From Metalysinibacillus jejuensis (GTDB lineage: Bacteria; Bacillota; Bacilli; Bacillales_A; Planococcaceae), in contig NZ_QAFW01000012.1 in NCBI RefSeq assembly GCF_003057615.1, forward strand, positions 1 through 64,000: 64,000 bases of DNA. The letters are read 5' to 3'. The translations under genes were made by a program, and so were the position numbers. Each line of letters opens with the position of its first letter. Position 1 is the stretch's first letter. The notes beneath the pieces are model-generated. The model did not search any database. It saw only the letters and a list, made by a program, of their open reading frames with translations, and was not told the origin of the DNA. Below are positions 1-7,939 of the stretch, in pieces.

Positions 1-127
1 GCGTATCAGTAGGGTTGGAATGCCCCGAATTCACGCTCGTGGAGAACACATAAGACTTGCTTGCAAGCGATGTTCGTGGAAGCGAGAAGCCCCCACTTCA
101 AACGAAGTTAAGTGGTGGGTAGTTCAC
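1..127 (+). mobile_element. IS200/IS605-type element, right end with probable omega-RNA scaffold
   Basis: The stretch lacks a plausible reading frame and ends in a hairpin (CCACTT at 93-98 pairs with AAGTGG at 110-115) followed by GGTGGGTAGTTCAC. This is the conserved right-end signature of IS605/IS1341 elements in Firmicutes, whose 3' end also forms the scaffold of the TnpB guide RNA. The text TTGCAAGCGATGTTCGTGGA at 61-80 also fits that scaffold. Right after it the BCCT transporter frame resumes, so the element interrupts that gene. The transposase/TnpB part and left end lie before the window. The exact junction, near 127, is inferred. Confidence 0.7.
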
Positions 128-648
128 TGGGTGTTATTTTATTGCCAACAGTAGTAAGTATATTTTGGTTTGCGACATTCGGCATGACAGCGATGGAAGT
201 GTTTAACACGAAGGCGCCTAATTTAATTGATTTACCGACAGAGCAAGTGCTGTTTGGTGTATTTGAACATTTACCAATGGGTGCAATGCTATCAGTTGTC
301 GCAATGGTTGTAGTAGCTATCTTCTTTATTACATCTGCCGATTCAGCAACTTTTGTATTAGGCATGCAAACGACAAATGGCTCATTAAATCCTGATTTCC
401 GTATTAAATTAATTTGGGGTGTATTACAAGCAGCAATTGCGAGTAGCCTGTTATTCTCAGGTGGCTTAGCGGCTCTCCAAAACGCGGCAATTATTGTAGC
501 TTTTCCGTTTTCTATGATTATTTTATTAATGATTGTAGCGCTTTATAAATCATTAATGGAAGAACGATTAGAGCTCGGCTTACACATTCGTCCGAAAGCA
601 CAAGTAGAAGAGATGATTAAAAAAGAATTAGCGAAACAAGATGATTAA
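128..648 (+). pseudogene. BCCT-family glycine betaine transporter, 3' remnant
   Basis: About 173 codons encode the C-terminal third of a betaine/carnitine/choline transporter of the OpuD type. Visible are the [15 protein letters not shown] segment, the [13 protein letters not shown] segment typical of the family, further hydrophobic helices and a charged tail ending [13 protein letters not shown] proteins are normally about 500 aa, so two thirds is missing upstream, where the frame runs directly into the IS605-type right end. The in-frame GTG codons near 112 belong to the element. The remnant itself is undamaged, so the insertion is probably recent. If it is translated, the product is unlikely to transport. 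A hairpin terminator follows at 673-711. Confidence 0.8.
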
Positions 649-672
649 CAACATTACGTAGTGCTAGTAATT

Positions 673-711
673 AAAAGGTCTGAAATCCACAGTGGTTTCA
701 GACCTTTTTTT
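673..711. terminator. Bidirectional intrinsic terminator
   Basis: AAAAGGTCTGAAA at 673-685 pairs with TTTCAGACC plus the following T run. It lies between the convergent BCCT remnant and the DMT transporter gene and has T/A tracts on both sides. Confidence 0.85.
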
Positions 712-717
712 GTTTGG

Positions 718-1671
718 CTATAAAATGGGGACCTCGTGTTTTAGTCGCATTTTAAGGTGGCGCTCATGGCGTTGATAAAGGTTATTGCCGACTAGCGCTC
801 CAATTACCAGTAGAGTACCTGCGATATCATAAGCTGTAATTTTATAACCTTGTAACAGCATAATAGCTAAAGTTGTTAGTGGTACGGCATTAATAAATAA
901 AATACCATTCAATGACGTTAAAATTTTAATACCATAATTCCAAGCGAGTAATGCGATAAGCCCTGGCAAAAGAATCATAAATAACATGTCATATTTAATG
1001 ATTTGTAAGGTAGCTATCGTTGGAACGGCAATGCTACCTTGTAGCGTCAAGGCGCATGTCATAATCGTTGTAACACCAGTACCTACCGCACAAGTAAGTG
1101 CAGAGTAGCGTAAAGTAGACCATCCTTTAAAGTATTGGCCACCCATCGTGTAAATGACCCATCCTGTAACACCGATGAAAATGAAAAGAAGCGGTATACT
1201 ATTCGTTCGCAAAGTAGAGAAAAATGTAAAGTCACCTTTAGTAATAACAAGACTAGCCCCCAAAAAGGCGATAGCCATACTAATGAGCATATAATTTTTA
1301 GGGCGATTTTTATAAATAAGCCAAGCGAGTAATGCTGTAATAACAGGCATAATTGTTTCCATAATAGAAGCCACCATAACGCCATCTTGCCCCATTAACA
1401 TTTGACCTAAAAAAATCAAGATATTATATACCGTGAAAGCCATCACCCCGAAAAATAATAAGTGTTTAGTTTTACCTTCAAAGCGAAAAGCTTGGATACC
1501 TTCTTTAAAAGCTAGCAAAATGAGTAATAAAATCGTGACACTACCGTAACGAATGGTAGAAAAGTAAAAAGGGTCGATATAGGTTAAGGCGTGATCAGCT
1601 ACCGGGAACATTGCTCCCCAGGACATCGCTGCAATGAGACAAGCGAGAGCGCCTATAATAAGTTGTTTCAT
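718..1671 (-). CDS. EamA/DMT-family transporter
   Basis: This 317-aa membrane protein has two EamA repeats of five predicted helices each (roughly residues 8-145 and 160-300), the usual size and layout of drug/metabolite-superfamily exporters. The first helix carries AAMSWGAMFPVADHAL, a common EamA start. The ATG has a good ribosome site (CAAGGAGGATATCC) in front. The gene is divergent from a LysR regulator with about 114 bp between starts, which suggests that the regulator controls it. A possible promoter, TTTACG-17-TATACT, reads toward it (1704-1732, minus strand). The substrate cannot be told from the sequence. Confidence 0.85.
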   Translation of the reverse strand: MKQLIIGALACLIAAMSWGAMFPVADHALTYIDPFYFSTIRYGSVTILLLILLAFKEGIQAFRFEGKTKHLLFFGVMAFTVYNILIFLGQMLMGQDGVMVASIMETIMPVITALLAWLIYKNRPKNYMLISMAIAFLGASLVITKGDFTFFSTLRTNSIPLLFIFIGVTGWVIYTMGGQYFKGWSTLRYSALTCAVGTGVTTIMTCALTLQGSIAVPTIATLQIIKYDMLFMILLPGLIALLAWNYGIKILTSLNGILFINAVPLTTLAIMLLQGYKITAYDIAGTLLVIGALVGNNLYQRHERHLKMRLKHEVPIL

Positions 1672-1753
1672 GGATATCCTCCTTGCATGTTTATGTAAAT
1701 CCTAGTATAAAGAATGCAGGGTATCTCGTAAAATGATTGAAAGAGATGCTTAA

Positions 1754-1770
1754 TATCATTAAAAATGATA
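1754..1770. promoter_or_regulatory. Inverted repeat, candidate LysR-type operator
   Basis: TATCATT-AAA-AATGATA is a perfect 7-bp inverted repeat containing a T-N11-A core (T1756, A1768), the classical LysR-box form. It sits 16 bp before the LysR start and about 20 bp upstream of the possible -35 of the divergent transporter, a fitting place for autoregulation plus activation. No binding evidence exists here. Confidence 0.5.
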
Positions 1771-1785
1771 CTAAGAGGTGAGGTA

Positions 1786-2634
1786 GTGGAATTAAAAAGC
1801 TTAACGATTTTTCAAACGGTAGCGCGTTTAGGAAGCGTAAGTGCGGCTGCTAGAGAGCTTAACTATGTGCAATCAAATATTACGATGCACATTAAACAGT
1901 TAGAAGAGAAGTTTGGAACAACGTTATTTTATCGCCATCAACGAGGCATGACGTTAAATAGTGAAGGGCGTAAAATGTTAGGTTATGTTACTACGATTTT
2001 AAATGAAGTAGCTGAGCTGAAGCATGTATTTTTAGATCAAGATACGCCGTCTGGTACGCTGAAGCTAGGTACTGTGGAAATTGTTAGTAAGCTCCCACAA
2101 ATTTTAGCCACGTACTATGAGCAGTATCCTAATGTAGATGTGTCGCTCCAAGCGGATGTGACAGAGGCACTTGTTCAAAAAGTAATGGACCACGAATTAG
2201 ACGGCGCTTTTGTATCAGGACCGATTAAACATACTTTGCTATCAAAACAACTTATTGCAGAGGAAAAATTAGTGCTTGTCAGCGCCTCTCCCAAGTTTGA
2301 TGTAGCGGATTTTAGCAAGACACCCATTTTAGTATCAAACGAGGGGTGCGGCTATCGAGCTAAACTCGCTTTATGGTTGAAGGAGTTAGGTATCGAGCCT
2401 AAACGAATTATGGAATTTAATATTATTGAAACGATTTTACAAAGTGTAGCCTTGGGGTTAGGTGTTACTGTCGTTCCAGAAGATACCGTAAGACGTATGG
2501 TAGTGCAAGGTAGTGTTTACTGCCATGAACTGCCTGAAGCATATGCGAGTAATAGGACGGTTTTTATTTATCGTAAAGACACTTTTATAACGGTTACAAT
2601 GCAAAGCTTCTTACAACATATCAATGATATATAA
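1786..2634 (+). CDS. LysR-family transcriptional regulator
   Basis: This 282-aa protein has an N-terminal winged helix ([20 protein letters not shown], then [21 protein letters not shown]) and a periplasmic-binding-like effector domain from about residue 90. I chose the GTG at 1786 because AAGAGGTGAGG lies just before it. The in-frame ATG at 1765 has no ribosome site and falls inside the inverted repeat 1754-1770. The regulator is transcribed away from the DMT transporter and probably controls it. The effector is unknown. Confidence 0.88.
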   Translation: MELKSLTIFQTVARLGSVSAAARELNYVQSNITMHIKQLEEKFGTTLFYRHQRGMTLNSEGRKMLGYVTTILNEVAELKHVFLDQDTPSGTLKLGTVEIVSKLPQILATYYEQYPNVDVSLQADVTEALVQKVMDHELDGAFVSGPIKHTLLSKQLIAEEKLVLVSASPKFDVADFSKTPILVSNEGCGYRAKLALWLKELGIEPKRIMEFNIIETILQSVALGLGVTVVPEDTVRRMVVQGSVYCHELPEAYASNRTVFIYRKDTFITVTMQSFLQHINDI

Positions 2635-2781
2635 GGGTTTAAAATGATGTAAATGAGAATAATGGTCTTAGTTGAGAAATTGATGTGAGCATATCTTTTT
2701 ACAAAGCATACGATAAGGGGTATAGTGATAGTAGTTGATCAACACAACACTATTATGTTAAAAGAAGGAGTCGTTATTCAT

Positions 2782-3444
2782 ATGACAGAACAAATCACAC
2801 AACCAGAAGTTAAATCATTACCACGCATCGGTTCGAAAGCACCGCAATTTGAGGCTGTAACAACACATGGTAAATTAAAATTAGAAGATTATAAAGGTTC
2901 TTGGTTAGTATTATTCTCACACCCAGCAGATTTCACACCCGTTTGTACAACAGAATTTATTGGCTTCCAAAATATTTATCCACAGCTACGTGAGATGAAT
3001 ACAGAGTTATTAGGTTTATCAATCGATAGTGTACATTCACACATCGCTTGGGTTCGCAATATTGAACAAAACTGGGGCGTAAAAATTGAATTCCCAGTCA
3101 TCGCTGATTTATCGATGGACGTAGCAGGTAAGTTTGGTATGATTATGCCGGAAGAAAGCTCAACAGAAGCTTCGCGTGCAGTATTTGTTATGGACCCAGA
3201 ACAAGTGGTACGCGCTATTATTTACTACCCGCTTTCTACAGGCCGTAATATGGATGAAATTTTACGTCTAATTACAGCGTTACAAACGACAGATGAGCAC
3301 GGTGTAGCAACACCAGCAGACTGGAAAAAAGGTGACCGTGTAATCGTGCCACCTTCAGCAACACAAGAAGGTGCAGCTGAGCGTATGAATGATGAGAGCT
3401 TAGAATGTAAAGACTTTTACTTCTGCACAAAGGAATTAAAATAA
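2782..3444 (+). CDS. Peroxiredoxin, 1-Cys/Prx6-like AhpC/TSA family
   Basis: This cytoplasmic thiol peroxidase of 220 aa reduces H2O2 and organic hydroperoxides. The active-site motif HPADFTPVCTTE, with the peroxidatic Cys, is near residue 52, and the long C-terminal extension (DWKKGDRVIVPP) is typical of the Prx6 group. Two further Cys close the protein (LECKDFYFC), so a resolving Cys is possible. The start at 2782 follows AAGAAGGAG; the longer upstream reading has no ribosome site. The stop overlaps the next start (TAATG), so the downstream small gene is probably translationally coupled. Confidence 0.9.
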   Translation: MTEQITQPEVKSLPRIGSKAPQFEAVTTHGKLKLEDYKGSWLVLFSHPADFTPVCTTEFIGFQNIYPQLREMNTELLGLSIDSVHSHIAWVRNIEQNWGVKIEFPVIADLSMDVAGKFGMIMPEESSTEASRAVFVMDPEQVVRAIIYYPLSTGRNMDEILRLITALQTTDEHGVATPADWKKGDRVIVPPSATQEGAAERMNDESLECKDFYFCTKELK

Positions 3445-3677
3445 TGGCATGCGTAAATGAAACAGGTGCGTTAACAGAAAGCGCCCGTAAATTATTAACA
3501 GTAATTCGTACTGAAGCTAAGACCGTAGAAGACATTGCAAAAGAAGCAAGTTTGCCTTTATTTAAGGTGCGTAGTAGCGTGCGGGAGTTAGCGGAAAATG
3601 ATTTCTTATTTGAAAAAGAGCCTGCAAAATACATGGTAACATTTTTAGGTAATAAACGTTTAGAAGCAATGGAATAA
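3444..3677 (+). CDS. Small winged-helix-like protein coupled to peroxiredoxin
   Basis: This 77-aa protein reads as a winged helix-turn-helix: a helix (ESARKLLTVIRTEAKTVEDI), the HTH (AKEASLPLFKVRSSVRELAE) and a wing ending KYMVTFLGNKRLEAME. It has one Cys, at residue 3. The start codon overlaps the peroxiredoxin stop, implying an operon with coupled translation, and a terminator follows at once. It could be a DNA-binding regulator or a partner of the peroxidase. I do not recognise a named family. Confidence 0.75.
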   Translation: MACVNETGALTESARKLLTVIRTEAKTVEDIAKEASLPLFKVRSSVRELAENDFLFEKEPAKYMVTFLGNKRLEAME

Positions 3678-3686
3678 AGGAACAAT

Positions 3687-3726
3687 GAAGCTGTATCTTC
3701 CTCTAAGGATGGTACAGCTTTTTATT
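3687..3726 (+). terminator. Intrinsic terminator after peroxiredoxin operon
   Basis: AGCTGTA at 3689-3695 pairs with TACAGCT at 3713-3719, followed by TTTTTATT. Confidence 0.75.
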
Positions 3727-3989
3727 ATTGTTACATAATAGTTCGTCGTAAAACGGCTAGTATATACGAGAAGATTATTTTGGGGTAAGAGAAGAAAATA
3801 AGTCGATTTTACACCGGTAAAGTTTGCGCGTTAGACAAACGATAATAGTGAAAGAGCTAGCAGGAATATAAAGCGATTGACGATAAAGGATAATCAGCGT
3901 ACATTAATGTAGGGAATAAAGTGCAACCTAATCCCGTAACAGAACGTCTATGGTAACGTTGTAGCATTATAATGATGAGAGGGAAAAAA
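3727..3989 (+). other. Non-coding gap before the LCP gene
   Basis: About 260 bp without a supportable gene. It is presumably the promoter and leader of the LCP gene. I see no convincing consensus promoter pair, riboswitch or repeat. Confidence 0.4.
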
Positions 3990-4925
3990 ATGAAAAAAGC
4001 CATTTTAGCTATTATAGCGCTATTATTAATGGGCGCAATTGCAGGTGTAATCTATTTTAAGCAGACGTATAGTAAAGCGTTTGACGACCAAAGAGAACAT
4101 ATTGATCCTCTAGATGAAAATGATATTACGTTTGAAGGTACGAAGCCGCTAGAAGGTGTTATTAATGTATTGATGATAGGTAGTGATGCGCGTGATGATC
4201 ATGAACTATCAGACACTTTGATGATCGGTCAATATAACAGTAAACAAAAAACATTAAAAATAGCGTCAATTATGCGAGATACGTATATTAATATTCCGGA
4301 GTATGGTTATTATAAAATTAATGCAGCGTATGCGCTCGGTGGACCAGATTTAGTACGTAAAACAATCGAAGAAAATTTCGATGTACCACTTAACTATTAT
4401 GCGATTGTTGACTTTAAGGCCTTTCCTCAAGTGGTCGACTTATTAGCACCGAATGGTATTGAAGTCGATATCCCTTATGAGATGTCGCATGGCATTGGTA
4501 TGGTGTTAGAACCAGGTAAGCAAGTGTTACATGGGAATGAAGCGTTAGGTTATGTAAGATTTCGTCATGACGCGATGAGTGACTTTGGGCGTGTTGCTCG
4601 CCAACAAGAGGTAATTTCTAAAATTAAAGAACAAGCGGTAAGTGTTAATACAGTAACGAGCTTACCTAAAATTTTAGGGACATTAGATGCGTATGTCGCA
4701 ACGAATGTAGATATGAAAACAATGCTTGGTATGGGCACGGGACTTGCGCTTAATAATTTTGGTGAAGTCGAAACTTTACGTATCCCACTAGACGATACGT
4801 ATACAGACGGCTATTATGACGCAGCTGGCCAAGTATTAGAAATCGATTTTGAAGAAAATAAAAAGGCGCTACAAGATTTTTTGCGTCCTACCCCAAAGAA
4901 AACGTCTACTTTGTTAAATGAGTAG
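3990..4925 (+). CDS. LCP-family (LytR-CpsA-Psr) cell-wall glycopolymer ligase
   Basis: LCP enzymes attach wall teichoic acid or other polyprenyl-linked polymers to peptidoglycan on the outer face of the membrane. The 311-aa product has an N-terminal signal anchor (AILAIIALLLMGAIAGVIYF) and the LCP core: NVLMIGSDAR, SDTLMIGQYN, IASIMRDTYINIP, then INAAYALGGPDLV and the later YVRFRHDAMSDFGRVARQQE with the conserved Arg residues. The start at 3990 follows AGAGGG; an in-frame ATG at 3972 lacks one. Monocistronic, closed by a strong terminator. Confidence 0.9.
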   Translation: MKKAILAIIALLLMGAIAGVIYFKQTYSKAFDDQREHIDPLDENDITFEGTKPLEGVINVLMIGSDARDDHELSDTLMIGQYNSKQKTLKIASIMRDTYINIPEYGYYKINAAYALGGPDLVRKTIEENFDVPLNYYAIVDFKAFPQVVDLLAPNGIEVDIPYEMSHGIGMVLEPGKQVLHGNEALGYVRFRHDAMSDFGRVARQQEVISKIKEQAVSVNTVTSLPKILGTLDAYVATNVDMKTMLGMGTGLALNNFGEVETLRIPLDDTYTDGYYDAAGQVLEIDFEENKKALQDFLRPTPKKTSTLLNE

Positions 4926-4934
4926 CTATAAGAG

Positions 4935-4980
4935 AAACGCACGCTATCAAATTTATAAAGTTTGATAGCGTGCGTTTTTT
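4935..4980. terminator. Bidirectional terminator, 17-bp perfect stem
   Basis: AAACGCACGCTATCAAA (4935-4951) pairs perfectly with 4961-4977 and has T and A tracts on either side. It serves both the LCP gene and convergent purU. Confidence 0.9.
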
Positions 4981-5885
4981 TAGTGAAAGACTACAGTTTT
5001 ATTACCTTGTACAATAATGCGGTCTTCTAAATGCCATTTAACCGCGCGTGCTAAAACACGACGTTCAATTTGGCGACCAATTTTTTTAAGTGAGGCTACG
5101 TCTTCACGGTGGTCAACGCGCTCAATATCTTGTTCAATGATTGGGCCTTCGTCTAAGTCGTTTGTTACATAGTGTGAAGTAGCACCGATTAATTTTACGC
5201 CACGTTCAAACGCGCGCTCATAGGGACGTGCGCCGATAAAAGCGGGTAGAAAAGAGTGGTGAATATTAATAATGCGACTTTCAAAATGGTCAATAAAATT
5301 AGGTGTTAAAATTTGCATGTAACGTGCCAAAACTAATAAATCAATATTATATGCGTGCATTAAGCGGATTTGCTCTGCTTCGACTTGTGCACGGATATCT
5401 TTATTTGCTGGAATGTAATGGAATGGGATGCCTAAGGCTTCTACCATTTCGCGTGCATCCTCATGATTACTAATGACAACAGCTACATCCATTGGTAGTT
5501 CCCCGTTTTGCCACTCCCATAATAATTCGTTTAAGCAGTACAACTCTTTTGATACATAGATAGCTGCGCGCTTTAGCTCGTTGCCGTAAGCGAAGCGGTA
5601 CGCCATTGAGTAGGCTGCAGCGATTTTTTTAAATTCCTGTTCCATAAAGCGCGCTTTTAATGGCAGGTCTTCTGCATAGTATTCGATGCGCATATAAAAC
5701 ATGCCGCCCTCAGGATTACTTGAGTATTGATTAGATTCAGTAATATTGGCGTTATGTTGATGTAAAAAGTTTGAAAGCTCTGAAACAATCCCTGGTTGGT
5801 CTTGGCATTTAATAAGTAAGCGACCATGATTTTTTAATTGTTCTTTGCGTGTTGATAAAAATGATTGTACTTTCGGTGTAGACAT
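4980..5885 (-). CDS. purU: Formyltetrahydrofolate deformylase
   Basis: PurU hydrolyses 10-formyl-THF to formate and THF, balancing one-carbon pools and feeding PurT. The 301-aa protein has an N-terminal ACT domain (LIKCQDQPGIVSELSNFL, residues about 23-100) and a formyltransferase-fold domain with the catalytic Asn-His-Asp set visible in INIHHSFLPAF and LDEGPIIEQDI. TAGGAG precedes the ATG. It stands alone and is convergent with the LCP gene. Confidence 0.93.
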   Translation of the reverse strand: MSTPKVQSFLSTRKEQLKNHGRLLIKCQDQPGIVSELSNFLHQHNANITESNQYSSNPEGGMFYMRIEYYAEDLPLKARFMEQEFKKIAAAYSMAYRFAYGNELKRAAIYVSKELYCLNELLWEWQNGELPMDVAVVISNHEDAREMVEALGIPFHYIPANKDIRAQVEAEQIRLMHAYNIDLLVLARYMQILTPNFIDHFESRIINIHHSFLPAFIGARPYERAFERGVKLIGATSHYVTNDLDEGPIIEQDIERVDHREDVASLKKIGRQIERRVLARAVKWHLEDRIIVQGNKTVVFH

Positions 5886-6023
5886 TTAAAAACAACTCCT
5901 AAAAAATATTCATTTGTTTATTATGCAATAACTGTTGATTTTACGCAATTATTATTGCTGTTTTATTTTTATTTGCGAATAAATTGTGACAGCTATCATT
6001 TTAATGTCTACTGTAGGTGGAAA

Positions 6024-7550
6024 TTATTTAAGCGCATTAATCCGTGTAGTTAAAGCAGTAAACTGTCTATCCAACTTGTGGTATTCGTCACTTGAAGGTT
6101 TAGCAAAACTTAGTTTACCTAGGACGGCCTGACGCTCAGTTTCGAGTGCCAGTATATCATCAGTAGGTGCTGTTTTAGGTAAATGAATCGTGCCCTCTTC
6201 AATAGTGACTTGACGTGTTGCGATTTTTTCACTGAAATAGCGGTCGTGAGATACAAAAATAATCGTGCCCTCGTAGTTTGCTAAAGTTGCTTCGAGTTGT
6301 TCACGCGATGGCAAGTCAAGGTGATTAGTAGGCTCGTCTAGCAATAGTACGTCGCGCTCTTCAAAAATAAAAGCAGCAATTTTCACTTTAATACGTTCAC
6401 CCATACTCAAATCACCAATCATCATATGCCAGTGCTTTGGAGTAAAGCCAAGGAGAGCAAGTTGTGTACGGATAAGCCCTTCTTGTTCGCTGTTGTCATA
6501 ATTAAAATAGTGTGCGAGCGTCAAGTCCAAAGGTAAGTCATAAACAGATTGTGATAAGTACCCAATAGACGCCGCTTCAGATACAAAAATACCAGGTGCG
6601 TGTTGATAAATTGCGCGGAGTAATGTTGATTTACCTGCACCATTTGCTCCTTTAATGTGTAGTTTTTCGCCCCGTGTCACAATTAAATGGCAGTGTTGTA
6701 AGCAGTCTAAGGAAAAGTCTTGTAGCGCAACAATGCGTTTACCGATTGGCTTAGCTGTATTGAGTGCAAAGTGAATGGGTGTGTCCTTTTTAACAGCTTC
6801 AACGCGATTAACTGCTAAGTGGCGCTCTAGCTTTTTACGTTTAGATTTCACTTGTTTATCCGCACGTTTAGCGATAGCACGGTAGTATTCCTTTGCACCC
6901 ATTGCTTTTGGATGGTGCTTAGCAGTAGATTCTTTATGCATGTTAGCTGACCAATCATTAAGTTCACTAAGTTGTTGTTCCACGCGTGCAATTTGTTTTT
7001 GCTGTGTAGCATAGTGCTGTGCTTGAAGCGCACGCTGGTTTTCGCGCCAAGCCGTATAATGACTATAATCGCCATCGACCGCTGTAATTGTGCCGTGATC
7101 AATGGCCCAAATCATGTCCACAACGCTATCTAAAAAGTAACGGTCATGGGACACAATAATAAAAGTTTGTTTGCTCGCCTTAATTTGTGCGATTAATTGC
7201 GCGACACTCGCGCTATCTAAATGATTGGTAGGCTCATCAAGTAGCAATAAAGACCGAGAAGAGGCAAAGGCCTGAGCGAGGCGCATCTTTACTCGTTCGC
7301 CACCGCTTAAAGTGTCATAGCTACGTTTAGGTAGCTGCCAATTGCTAAGCGCTGCGCTAACATTAGGAGTGAAGTCGACAGCGAGTGTTTCGCTATCTTG
7401 TGCTACAAGAGTACTTGCAACTTGCTCATGAATTAGGTGCAACAGTGTGGATTTACCCGCGCCATTACGCCCTGTAATGCCAATGATAGCACCTGTTTCG
7501 ATTGTTAAAGTGGCTGATGAAAATAATTGATGTTTTACAGTAATCTGCAT
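6024..7550 (-). CDS. vmlR: VmlR-like ABC-F ribosome-protection ATPase
   Basis: This 508-aa protein has two ABC domains and no membrane segments. Walker A motifs GRNGAGKST and GANGAGKST, signatures LSGGE and LSMGE, and two LLLDEPTNHLD Walker B motifs are intact. The linker (KEYYRAIAKRADKQVKSKRKKLERHL) and the tail (ETERQAVLGKLSFAKPSSDEYHKLD) closely follow B. subtilis VmlR (ExpZ), which displaces lincosamides, streptogramin A and pleuromutilins from the ribosome. It is somewhat shorter than VmlR (about 547 aa), mostly at the N-terminus and in the linkers. AAAGGAG precedes the ATG. The attenuator leader upstream supports antibiotic-inducible expression. Actual resistance is inference. Confidence 0.88.
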   Translation of the reverse strand: MQITVKHQLFSSATLTIETGAIIGITGRNGAGKSTLLHLIHEQVASTLVAQDSETLAVDFTPNVSAALSNWQLPKRSYDTLSGGERVKMRLAQAFASSRSLLLLDEPTNHLDSASVAQLIAQIKASKQTFIIVSHDRYFLDSVVDMIWAIDHGTITAVDGDYSHYTAWRENQRALQAQHYATQQKQIARVEQQLSELNDWSANMHKESTAKHHPKAMGAKEYYRAIAKRADKQVKSKRKKLERHLAVNRVEAVKKDTPIHFALNTAKPIGKRIVALQDFSLDCLQHCHLIVTRGEKLHIKGANGAGKSTLLRAIYQHAPGIFVSEAASIGYLSQSVYDLPLDLTLAHYFNYDNSEQEGLIRTQLALLGFTPKHWHMMIGDLSMGERIKVKIAAFIFEERDVLLLDEPTNHLDLPSREQLEATLANYEGTIIFVSHDRYFSEKIATRQVTIEEGTIHLPKTAPTDDILALETERQAVLGKLSFAKPSSDEYHKLDRQFTALTTRINALK

Positions 7551-7581
7551 AAACTCGTGCTCCTTTGATGTTTAGGAAAAC

Positions 7582-7770
7582 AAAAAATCCTCCTAAACCG
7601 TAGTTTAGAAGGATCAGTCATGTCTAAAAAGCACACAAATAATGTGCGAATGGAAAATGAACAGACTAATCCTATGGTTGTGAAAGCGAAAAAATATTCG
7701 TTTCCGATTAAAAGCCATAGATTAGTTAATCATTGTCCACCCGACACCCCGTTTCTTTTAAAAGTTAGGG
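7582..7770 (-). promoter_or_regulatory. Ribosome-mediated attenuator leader of the vmlR-like gene
   Basis: The leader reads on the minus strand. After the promoter comes a 3-codon ORF (Met-Ile-Asn-stop, 7733-7722). Its stop codon starts helix 1 (TAATCTATGG 7724-7715 with CCATAGGATTA 7677-7667). The 3' arm plus one base, AGGATTAG (7673-7666), can instead pair with CTGATCCT (7617-7610), the 5' arm of the intrinsic terminator (ATCCTTCTAAAC 7614-7603 with GTTTAGGAGGAT 7598-7587, then six U). Ribosome stalling on the small ORF would open helix 1 and block the terminator. The helices are seen in the sequence; the mechanism is inferred from known ABC-F leaders. Confidence 0.8.
7722..7733 (-). CDS. 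Three-residue leader peptide of the vmlR-like attenuator
   Basis: ATG-ATT-AAC-TAA lies 40 nt into the leader with GGGGTG about 11 nt upstream. It encodes Met-Ile-Asn. Its position at the base of helix 1 is what ribosome-mediated attenuation would need. Translation is not proven. Confidence 0.5.
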   Translation of the reverse strand: MIN

Positions 7771-7772
7771 CA

Positions 7773-7801
7773 ATTATAACGAAGCGTAAAATTTTTGTCA
7801 A
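7773..7801 (-). promoter_or_regulatory. Consensus sigma-A promoter for the vmlR-like gene
   Basis: TTGACA (7801-7796), a 17-bp spacer and TATAAT (7778-7773) match the sigma-A consensus exactly. Start of transcription is expected near 7766, giving a leader of about 215 nt. Confidence 0.85.
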
Positions 7802-7939
7802 ACAAGCAGATATTTCATTTTTAGTGTCAAAATTCAGACAATTAACGGTAAATTCGCTTAAATCCTGCATTTAGGGTTGTTTTCTTGTGTAAACAAAGCG
7901 ATAATGTACAAATATGTTTTTAAGAAGGAGTAGAGGAGT

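Noticed and set aside
3967-3973. TATAAT before the LCP gene as a promoter -10
   Set aside because: No acceptable -35 at the right distance, and the transcript would start almost on the ribosome site.
5865-6053. Open frame on the plus strand between purU and the ABC-F gene
   Set aside because: Low-complexity AT-rich translation, no ribosome site and no family resemblance; it only spans the gap between two minus-strand genes.
7620-7874. 84-codon plus-strand frame opposite the vmlR leader
   Set aside because: It lies on the reverse of the attenuator and promoter; no ribosome site and no recognisable protein.
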